Shown in pieces: positions 58,028 to 64,000 of a stretch of 64,000 bases of DNA. The DNA lies in NCBI RefSeq assembly GCF_019375475.1, contig NZ_JAHXGQ010000007.1, positions 310,001 to 374,000 on the forward strand, in the 5' to 3' direction. Made by a program: the position numbers and the translations under genes. Position 1 is the stretch's first letter; each line of letters begins with the position of its first letter. This DNA comes from Saccharothrix obliqua (GTDB lineage Bacteria; Actinomycetota; Actinomycetes; Mycobacteriales; Pseudonocardiaceae). The notes beneath the pieces were generated by a model, which searched no databases, had not been told where the DNA came from, and saw only the letters and a program-made list of their open reading frames with translations.

Positions 58028-58420
58028 TCACTCCGGGCGGCGGCCCCGGTCGAGGTCGACGTCCCGCCCCGCCTGGTACACCACGCCGCCGTCGTGGGCG
58101 GTGGCCGTCTGGTCCACGTGGACACCGGAGTTGATGGTGACCGAGCCCAGCGTGGACGCCTGCACGACACCGCCGTGCACCGTGCCGGACACGCTGTTGC
58201 GCACCGCCGGCGGACCGCCGTCATGCACGTCGGGCCGGGCTCGCTCGCCCCCGCGCGCGTCGGGCCGGGCGAGCCCGCCCACCGCGACGCCCACCAGGGT
58301 GAGCACCACCACCCCGCCCCACGTCCAGGGGTTGCGCACCTGCTCCGTCGCCAGGTTGATCAGCACCCCGGTCGCCGAGGCCACCACGCCCGCCACGGTC
58401 GGCCACACCCATCGCGCCAT
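58028..58420 (-). CDS. Two-helix membrane protein with amyloid-like repeat
   Basis: 130 residues. Two N-terminal membrane helices (about 5-25 and 33-50), a charged linker, then NSVSGTVHGGVVQASTLG at 75-92 and, 20 residues on, DGGVVYQAGRDVDL at 110-123. The repeated GGVV-(Y)QA core in an SG/N-rich context resembles bacterial amyloid signalling sequences (BASS, RHIM-like) reported at the ends of actinobacterial NLR-type and effector proteins. No effector or NLR gene is adjacent. ATG at 58420. Function is inference. Confidence 0.6.
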   Translation of the reverse strand: MARWVWPTVAGVVASATGVLINLATEQVRNPWTWGGVVVLTLVGVAVGGLARPDARGGERARPDVHDGGPPAVRNSVSGTVHGGVVQASTLGSVTINSGVHVDQTATAHDGGVVYQAGRDVDLDRGRRPE

Positions 58421-58439
58421 GGCACCCACGGTAAGTCCG

Positions 58440-58523
58440 TCAGGCCGGTGTGAGTACCACCAACGGCTTGGCGATCCGGCCTTCGTCCTCGGCCAGTGCC
58501 ACGTGCCCGTCCGAGCCGAGACC
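58440..58523 (-). repeat. Duplicated 3' tail of truB
   Basis: Tandem copy of the last ~27 codons of truB, including its stop. The conceptual product HVALAEDEGRIAKPLVVLTPA mirrors the real end HVVALAKDEGPIAKPLVVLTPA. Start-to-start distance is 84 bp; the copies differ at about ten positions and by one 3-base deletion. No start codon serves it. Confidence 0.85.
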
Positions 58524-59417
58524 TCAGGCCGGTGTGAGCACCACCAGCGGCTTGGCGATCGGACCCTCGTCCTTGGCCAGCGCCACCACGTGCCCGTCCG
58601 GGCCGAACACGCCGTACGTGCCGACCAGGCCACCCGCCTTCAGCCGCTGGCCGTGGGACAGGGCGACCACCTCGCGAGGCGCGATCTCGCGGCGCGGGAA
58701 CGCCTTCGCCACCGCCGCGTCCAGGTCCAGCGACAGGCCGGGCTCGTCGGCGAGCTGCGCGAGGGTCCGGGCGACGCGCAGGTCGAACGGCCCGACGCGG
58801 GTGCGCCGCAACGCCGCCAGGTGCCCGCCGACGCCGAGGTCCGCGCCGAGGTCACGCGCCAGCGCGCGCACGTAGGTGCCGGACGAGCACTCGACCATCA
58901 CGTCCAGCTCGGTCGCCGCCTCCTCGCGGCGGATGGCGAGCACGTCGAACCGGTGCACCGTCACCGGCCGCGCCGGGATCTCCACGACCTCGCCGTCGCG
59001 GACCCGCGCGTACGCCCGCTTGCCGTCGACCTTCACCGCGCTGACCGCGCTCGGCACCTGCTGGATGGCACCGGTGAGCTTCGCGACACCCGCGCGGATC
59101 GCGTCCTCGGCCACGCCCGAGGCGTCCGCTGTGGACAGCACCTCGCCCTCGGCGTCGTCGGTGGTGGTGGCGGAGCCGAGCCGGATGGTCGACAGGTACG
59201 CCTTGCTGTCCAGCGCCAGGTGGCCGAGGAGCTTGGTCGCGCGTTCCACGCCGAGGACCAGGACGCCGGTCGCCATCGGGTCGAGCGTGCCCGCGTGCCC
59301 GACCTTGCGGGTGCCGAGGATGCGGCGGACCTTCGCCACCACGTCGTGGGAGGTCATCCCGTCGGGTTTGTCGACGACGACGAGACCTGGCTGCACAGCG
59401 GAAGATGATGCGGACAC
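58524..59417 (-). CDS. truB: TruB, tRNA pseudouridine-55 synthase
   Basis: 297 residues. LVVVDKPDGMTSHDVVAKVRRILGTRKVGHAGTLDPMATGVL includes the catalytic Asp in GTLDP; also YLSTIRLGSATTTDDAEG and VECSSGTYVRALARDLG. Modifies U55 of tRNA. GTG start with TAGGAT eight bases upstream that begins in the MFS stop codon. Its 3' end is tandemly duplicated. Confidence 0.96.
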   Translation of the reverse strand: MSASSSAVQPGLVVVDKPDGMTSHDVVAKVRRILGTRKVGHAGTLDPMATGVLVLGVERATKLLGHLALDSKAYLSTIRLGSATTTDDAEGEVLSTADASGVAEDAIRAGVAKLTGAIQQVPSAVSAVKVDGKRAYARVRDGEVVEIPARPVTVHRFDVLAIRREEAATELDVMVECSSGTYVRALARDLGADLGVGGHLAALRRTRVGPFDLRVARTLAQLADEPGLSLDLDAAVAKAFPRREIAPREVVALSHGQRLKAGGLVGTYGVFGPDGHVVALAKDEGPIAKPLVVLTPA

Positions 59418-59425
59418 GACCGCAC

Positions 59426-59431
59426 ATCCTA
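59426..59431 (-). promoter_or_regulatory. -10 element in the MFS stop codon
   Basis: TAGGAT on the minus strand; its TAG is the stop codon of the MFS gene and it lies eight bases from the truB GTG. Confidence 0.45.
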
Positions 59432-60748
59432 AGCCTCGGCGAGGACGTCCCACCGCCGGCGGCGCAACCGCACCGGCACCCGCTCGCCCCGGTCCGCGGC
59501 GGCGAGCACGACGGCCCGCGCCCGGCGCCACCACACCGCGGTCCGCCACGCGCCGAGCGCCAGCACGGCGGCGACGGTGAGGAACGCAACCCGGTACGCC
59601 TGCGCCGACGGCAGCCCCGCGAACAAGTCGAGCACCACGCCCACCACGAGCGCGGCGAACGTGATGGCCGCGAACCCGCCCACGTTGGCCACCCCGGTGG
59701 CGGTGCTCACCCGGTGCAGCGGGTTGTAGTCGCGCACCAGCGCGAACGCCACGCTCGACGTCGGACCGCCGAACGCCAGCACGACGAACACCGCGTCGAC
59801 CACGCCCACCGGCACCACGCCGCCGGGCCAGCCGAGCAGCACGGCCCAGCCGACCAGGGCCGCGCCCAGGTAGCCGCCGACGATCGGCATCCGCCACTCG
59901 GGCCGCCGCGCGATGACCGCGCCCAGCACCGGACCGGCGACGATCGCCACGACCACCAGCAGGCTCAGCACCGCGGACGCCTGCGGCCGGCTCATGCCCT
60001 GCGCCTCCACCAGGTAGGGGAAGCCCCACAGCAGGCCCAGCAACGCGGGCGTCGACATGCACGAGAAGTGCACCCAGAACCCGAGGCGGGTGCTCGGCTC
60101 GGACCACGCCGCGACGACGCGCTTGGCCACCGTCCGCAGCGGTACCGATTCCGCGACGGGCTGGGGAACACCCTCCGGGGTCTCACGCACCCGCCACGCG
60201 ACCACGGCCGCGTAGGCGCCCGTCAGCGCTCCGGCGACCAAGAAGGTCACCGTCCACCCCACGTCGACCAGGAGGAGCGACAGCGGGACCGTGGCGGCGA
60301 GGTTCCCCGCACCGCCCAGGGCGGCGGACAACGACATCACGACGGTGAACCTGCGTGGCGGGAAGTGCGCGGCGGCCAGCCGCAGCACGCTCACCCACGT
60401 CATGGCGTCCCCGATGCCCAGCACCGCCCGCGCGGTCAGCCCCAGCGGGTAGGAGGCGGCGAGGGCGAACATCGACTGCCCGACACCCATCAGCACCGCC
60501 GCGACGACCAGCACCCGCCGCGGCCCGAACCGGTCGACCAGCAGCCCCGTGGGGATCTGCATCAACGCGTAGAGGCCGATCTGGAGCACCGCGAAGGTGC
60601 TCAACGCGGCCGGCCCGACGTGGAACCGCTCGGCCGCTTCCAGGCCGGCGACACCCAGCGAGGTGCGGTGGAACAGGGCGGCGACGTAGACGACGACCGC
60701 GGTGGACCAGATCAGCCAAGCCTGTCTCGCGGCACGATCGCCCGGCAA
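59429..60748 (-). CDS. MFS transporter
   Basis: About 439 residues with 12 hydrophobic segments. Loop 2-3 motif GLLVDRFGPRRVLV is the MFS signature; FHRTSLGVAGLEAAERFHVGPAALS resembles nitrate/sugar-phosphate-type permeases, but substrate is unknown. I choose the TTG at 60748 because AGGAGG lies eight bases upstream; an in-frame ATG at 60814 has no ribosome site. Stop overlaps the truB -10. Confidence 0.85.
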   Translation of the reverse strand: MPGDRAARQAWLIWSTAVVVYVAALFHRTSLGVAGLEAAERFHVGPAALSTFAVLQIGLYALMQIPTGLLVDRFGPRRVLVVAAVLMGVGQSMFALAASYPLGLTARAVLGIGDAMTWVSVLRLAAAHFPPRRFTVVMSLSAALGGAGNLAATVPLSLLLVDVGWTVTFLVAGALTGAYAAVVAWRVRETPEGVPQPVAESVPLRTVAKRVVAAWSEPSTRLGFWVHFSCMSTPALLGLLWGFPYLVEAQGMSRPQASAVLSLLVVVAIVAGPVLGAVIARRPEWRMPIVGGYLGAALVGWAVLLGWPGGVVPVGVVDAVFVVLAFGGPTSSVAFALVRDYNPLHRVSTATGVANVGGFAAITFAALVVGVVLDLFAGLPSAQAYRVAFLTVAAVLALGAWRTAVWWRRARAVVLAAADRGERVPVRLRRRRWDVLAEA

Positions 60749-60829
60749 CGGAAACGCCTCCTGTGAACTGCGTCGACACTCCTTCCGGCGGAACAATTTG
60801 TCGGTGCTAAGCATTCCCGGACGTGCCCG

Positions 60830-62170
60830 TCACCACACCGCGCCCACCCGCGCCCAACTGCCCGAACGCGTCCGCACGAGCAGGGAAGCCAAGCGCACCA
60901 CCATGAACGCCGACAACCCGCTCCAGATCCCGACCAGCCCCCACCCGAACGCGTAGGACGCCCAGATCAGCGGGAGGAACCCCACCCCCGCGGCGACCAG
61001 GGTGGCCGTGCGGAGGAACTTCGCGTCACCCGCGCCCAGCAGGACGCCGTCGAGCGCGAACACCACGCCCGCTATTGGTTGCAGCAGCACGAAGAACCAC
61101 CAGGCGTGCGGCACCTCCGCGAGCACCGCGGGGTCCGCGGTGAACAGTCCGGGCAGGACACCGGAGAGGGCGGCGAAGACGACGCCCAGCCCGATCCCGA
61201 AGACCAGGCCGTACCCGGTCACCTGCCACGCGAAGCGCCGGGCCTCGTCCCGGCGGTGCGCGCCGAGCGCCTGCCCCACGATGGCCTGCGCGGCGATCGC
61301 CAGGGAGTCCAGCACCAGGGAGAGGAAGGTCCACAGCTGCAAGACGATCTGATGCGCGCCCACCGCGGCGACCGAGCTGCGCGCGGCAACCGACGTGGCG
61401 GACAGGAAGCAGGCTTGGAACGCGAGGCTGCGCAGGACGAGGTCGCGCCCCAGCCCCAACTGCGCGCGCATCAGCGAAGCGCGGGGGGCCAACGAAACCC
61501 GTTCCACGACGAGCGCGCGGAAGAAGAGACCCGCGGACAACGCCTGCGCCACCACGTTGGCGACCGCGCTGCCTTCCAGCCCCCAACCGGCCACGTGCAC
61601 CAGCAGCGGGCAGAGGACGGCGGAAATCCCGTTGCCCAGCAACACGTAGCGCAACGGGCGGACCGTGTCCTCGACCCCGCGCATCCACCCGTTGCCCGCC
61701 ATGGTGACGAGGACGAACGGAGCCCCGAACAACGCGATCCGCAACCAGGCCACCGCCTGGCCCGCGACCTCGTCCCCGGCCAGCAGTCGCGCTGCCGGAC
61801 CGGCTGCGGCCTGTCCCACGAGGATCACGAAGAGCCCGGCGAACAAGGCGAGCCAGGTGGCCTGGACCCCTTCCTGGACCGCTTCACCGCGCCTGCCGGC
61901 CCCGAACAACCTGGCGGCGCGTGCGGTCGTGCCGTAGGAGAGGAAGGTCAGCTGGGAGGCGACCTGCGTGAACAACACGCCGCCGACGGCCAGGCCGGCC
62001 AGCGGCAACGCCCCCAGGTGCCCCACTACAGCGGTGTCGACCAGGACGTACAACGGCTCGGCCGCCAGCACGCCCAACGCGGGCGCGGCCAAACCCAGAA
62101 CCCGCCGTGCGGGCACCTTGTCACTCAAAGCGATTCCCCATCCCGCGCCGCTTTTCGCGCCGCCGGGCAT
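60830..62170 (-). CDS. dinF: MATE-family exporter (DinF-like)
   Basis: 446 residues, 12 hydrophobic segments. RRVLGLAAPALGVLAAEPLYVLVDTAVVGHLG is the MATE/DinF start, and PFVLVTMAGNGWMRGVEDTVRPL matches the DinF branch. Likely Na+- or H+-coupled drug/metabolite export. ATG at 62170 listed; TTG at 62128 (L-S-D-K-V-P) would match homologue starts better. No LexA box found despite the dinF name. Confidence 0.88.
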   Translation of the reverse strand: MPGGAKSGAGWGIALSDKVPARRVLGLAAPALGVLAAEPLYVLVDTAVVGHLGALPLAGLAVGGVLFTQVASQLTFLSYGTTARAARLFGAGRRGEAVQEGVQATWLALFAGLFVILVGQAAAGPAARLLAGDEVAGQAVAWLRIALFGAPFVLVTMAGNGWMRGVEDTVRPLRYVLLGNGISAVLCPLLVHVAGWGLEGSAVANVVAQALSAGLFFRALVVERVSLAPRASLMRAQLGLGRDLVLRSLAFQACFLSATSVAARSSVAAVGAHQIVLQLWTFLSLVLDSLAIAAQAIVGQALGAHRRDEARRFAWQVTGYGLVFGIGLGVVFAALSGVLPGLFTADPAVLAEVPHAWWFFVLLQPIAGVVFALDGVLLGAGDAKFLRTATLVAAGVGFLPLIWASYAFGWGLVGIWSGLSAFMVVRLASLLVRTRSGSWARVGAVW

Positions 62171-62235
62171 TCTCCGTCTGGATTAAAAGCGTCCTCGCCG
62201 GACGGGCAGACCGCCAAGGAGAACGTTCAAGAGCG

Positions 62236-62369
62236 CCGTCGTGTTCTCCCCGTATGGCCTGGTCGGAGACAACCACCCTTGGTCAGGGAGGGCAAGCGAA
62301 AAGCGTGCTTGCCCTCCCTGACCAAGCGCGGTTCGCTGGCGCGCAGGCCATACGGGGAGAACACGACGG
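62236..62369. repeat. 134-bp nested inverted repeat
   Basis: Outer arms 62236-62261 and 62344-62369 are perfect 26-bp complements; inner arms 62278-62297 and 62307-62326 are perfect 20-bp complements around a nine-base loop. The 16-17 bases between outer and inner arms do not pair. No coding, no transposase. Lies between nrnA and the MATE gene. Could be a MITE-like element, an RNA structure or a strong terminator. Confidence 0.9.
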
Positions 62370-62393
62370 GGGGACTGGTGTGCCGGGAGCCGG

Positions 62394-63398
62394 CTATCCC
62401 AGTGCTTTGGACCCCACGGCTTCCAGTGCTCCGCGCAGCTTTTCCAGCACCACCGCGGCATCGCCCTCGGCGGTGAAACCGGCTGCCAGCCGATGGCCTC
62501 CCCCGCCCAGCAACTGGGCTACCTCCCGCACGTCCACCGCGCTGACCGCCCGCAACGACACCGACCAGTAGGACGGTCGCAGTTCCTTGAGCACCGCGGC
62601 GACCTCCGCCTCGGCCGTGGTGCGGACCAGGTCCACGACGCTCTCCACCTCTTCCGGGCGCATCCCGGCGGCGTCTTCCAGCGTCACCACGGCGTGCACG
62701 AAGCCGCGACCCCCAACCGCGGCTACGTCCAAAGAGGCGCGGGCCAGGACCTTCGCCAGCATTCCCAGGTACCCGAACGGGTGGGAGTCCATCAACGGCC
62801 GGGCGACGGCCTCGCCGTCCACCCCGGCCGCCAGCAGGCGTGCGGCGACCTCGTGCGTGGCGGGTCGGGCGTGGCGGAACGACCGGGTGTCCGTCACCAG
62901 CCCCGCGTAGACGCAGCGCGCCACCGGCTCGTCCAACTCCACGCCGAGCACGTCCAGCAACCGCAACACCACCAACGCGGTCGCCTCGGCCTCGACGTCC
63001 ACCACGTTCACCGTGCCGAAACCGGGGTTGGACACGTGGTGGTCCAGCACGACGACCTGCCCCGCGGTGCCGAGGCGGTCCGCCAGCGGCCCGAGGCGGC
63101 CTACGGACCCCGTGTCCAGCGCCACCAGGACCTCCGGGGACCGCGGCACCTCGGTGGCCGGCACGAGCAACCCGGCTGCGTCGAGGTCGCGCAGGGTCTC
63201 GGGCACCTCCTCGGGCGCCCCGAAGGACACCCGGACGGTCTTGCCGAGCCGGCGCAGCGCCAGTCCCAGGGCCAACGCGCTGCCCAGGGCGTCCGCGTCG
63301 GGGTTCACGTGCGCGAGGAGGGTCACGTCGGTGGCGGCACGCAGCACTTCGGCGGCGGCTTGGAGCGAAGCACTCAGGTCGTCGGTCACGCTTTGCAC
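62394..63398 (-). CDS. nrnA: DHH/DHHA1 phosphoesterase (NrnA-like)
   Basis: 334 residues. LLAHVNPDADALGSALAL (motif I, DxD), VALDTGS, VVLDHHVSNPGFG (DHH), VYAGLVTDTRSFRHA (motif IV), and DHHA1 C-terminal GGGGHRLAAGF. Hydrolyses nano-RNA, pAp and, in mycobacteria (Rv2837c), cyclic dinucleotides. GTG at 63398; another GTG nine bases in. Between rbfA and the MATE gene as in mycobacteria. Confidence 0.94.
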   Translation of the reverse strand: MQSVTDDLSASLQAAAEVLRAATDVTLLAHVNPDADALGSALALGLALRRLGKTVRVSFGAPEEVPETLRDLDAAGLLVPATEVPRSPEVLVALDTGSVGRLGPLADRLGTAGQVVVLDHHVSNPGFGTVNVVDVEAEATALVVLRLLDVLGVELDEPVARCVYAGLVTDTRSFRHARPATHEVAARLLAAGVDGEAVARPLMDSHPFGYLGMLAKVLARASLDVAAVGGRGFVHAVVTLEDAAGMRPEEVESVVDLVRTTAEAEVAAVLKELRPSYWSVSLRAVSAVDVREVAQLLGGGGHRLAAGFTAEGDAAVVLEKLRGALEAVGSKALG

Positions 63399-63467
63399 GC
63401 TAGTCGGCCGACCGGCCCTTCAGCCGCCCTCTTCACCCGCCACGTACGGCTTCTCCCGAACCCCCGG

Positions 63468-63914
63468 CTACTCCTCGTCGTCCTCGCGCGGCGGCTTGTA
63501 CGGATCGGCTTCGCCGGCGGGCTCCGCACCGGACGCGATCCGCGCCACCTCGGCGTCCGCTTCCCGCGCACGGGCCAACAACTCGTCCATCCGCCGAGCC
63601 TCGTCGGGCACGGTGTCGGTGACGAACGACAGGGTGGGCGTGAACCGCACCCCGGTCTGCTGCCCGACCATGGTCCGCAGCACACCTTTGGCCTTCTCCA
63701 ACGCCGCCGCCGCGCCCGCGAAATCCGGCTCGGCGTCGAGCCGCTCACCGAGCACCGTGTAGTACACGGTGGCGTCGTGCAGGTCGCCGGTCACCCGGGT
63801 GTCGGTGATCGTCACGCGCGCGAGCCGCGGGTCCTTCACCTCGTGTTCCAGCGCGGAGGCCACGATCTGCGAGATCCGCTTGGCCAGCTTGCGCGCCCGA
63901 GCCTGGTCGGCCAC
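63468..63914 (-). CDS. rbfA: Ribosome-binding factor A
   Basis: 148 residues. KH-fold 30S assembly factor: [50 protein letters not shown], then [38 protein letters not shown], and an acidic tail ending EDDEE. GTG at 63914 is preferred for its GGAGGGAG ribosome site; a longer frame to 63956 exists. Confidence 0.95.
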   Translation of the reverse strand: MADQARARKLAKRISQIVASALEHEVKDPRLARVTITDTRVTGDLHDATVYYTVLGERLDAEPDFAGAAAALEKAKGVLRTMVGQQTGVRFTPTLSFVTDTVPDEARRMDELLARAREADAEVARIASGAEPAGEADPYKPPREDDEE

Positions 63915-63972
63915 GGCGCTCCCTCCTTCTTCTCCCACGGACGGCCCCCGGGTCACCGGGGAGCGGTCCGCC

Positions 63973-64000
63973 TCAGTCCTCCGGCCCGACGAGTCGACGG
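63973..64000 (-). CDS. 3' end of the gene upstream of rbfA (partial)
   Basis: The last eight codons (R-R-L-V-G-P-E-D) and a TGA at 63973. In related genomes infB or a DUF503 protein precedes rbfA; too little is visible to decide. Confidence 0.4.

Noticed and set aside
60830-62230. SOS box upstream of the MATE/dinF gene
   Set aside because: Only GAACGTTC at 62221-62228 is present, lacking the four-base spacer of TCGAAC-N4-GTTCGA.
62236-62369. Insertion sequence remnant
   Set aside because: No transposase fragment and no flanking target-site duplication recognised; kept only as a nested inverted repeat.

Overview
The window is chromosomal DNA from a very GC-rich actinobacterium. Gene content and order fit the Pseudonocardiales (Saccharothrix/Lentzea/Actinosynnema-like). 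The evidence for this is a dcw cell-wall cluster with mraZ, a meso-diaminopimelate type MurE, ClgR/PspA/PspM, ThyX, a perfect actinobacterial LexA box, a SigD/ShbA-type sigma factor and many GTG/TTG starts. From about 30 kb to the right end the order (clgR, pgsA, argA, ftsK, RNase J, dapA, thyX, dapB, M16 protease, pnp, rpsO, ribF, truB, MATE/dinF, nrnA, rbfA) follows the known Mycobacterium tuberculosis Rv2745c-Rv2838c backbone. No rRNA, tRNA, insertion sequence, prophage or CRISPR array was seen.

Layout. 0-8 kb: dcw operon on the minus strand (mraZ, rsmH, ftsL, ftsI, murE, murF, mraY), with a clear promoter embedded in five 10-bp phased MraZ boxes. 8.4-13.2 kb: divergent moxR / DUF58 / transglutaminase operon. 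13.2-18.2 kb: a decayed stretch with a frameshifted pentapeptide-repeat-like pseudogene, DUF3040, an AbiEi-like gene cut off and fused to an ~80-bp tandem repeat array, a small membrane protein and a Crp/Fnr regulator. 18-28.6 kb: dinB under a LexA box, a FluG-like amidohydrolase/glutamine synthetase divergent pair, sigD/shbA, a methyltransferase, an orphan ParA, Nei, PyrD, a MarR regulator with its operator and a divergent Ddn-hemerythrin fusion, and a uracil permease.

28.7-34 kb: envelope stress block cinA-clgR-pspA-pspM with a ClgR box upstream of clgR and an ECF-type promoter before pspA, then pgsA and rimO. A 23-bp tandem repeat follows. 34-46 kb: argA, MerR regulator, ftsK, acyltransferase, EamA exporter, RNase J, dapA, Ser/Thr kinase, ThyX. 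46-50 kb: a HicB-like/DUF4097 pair, YcaQ-like protein, GNAT, membrane protein, PRC-barrel protein and a 28-residue membrane peptide. 50.5-64 kb: dapB, M16 protease, pnp, rpsO, an XRE/2'-5' RNA ligase pair, ribF, a small membrane protein with an amyloid-like repeat, truB with a duplicated 3' tail, MFS, MATE, nrnA and rbfA.

The less ordinary observations are: (i) a consistent leaderless architecture (TANNNT placed 6-8 bases before the start codon) at about sixteen genes, three of which use the upstream gene's TAG stop codon as the start of the -10; (ii) the phased MraZ boxes; (iii) a 134-bp nested palindrome at 62.24-62.37 kb; (iv) the two-transmembrane protein at 58.0-58.4 kb carrying a repeated GGVV-(Y)QA motif like bacterial amyloid signalling sequences; (v) GC-rich tandem repeats sitting next to broken genes. 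All calls are by eye from sequence; no database search was run.
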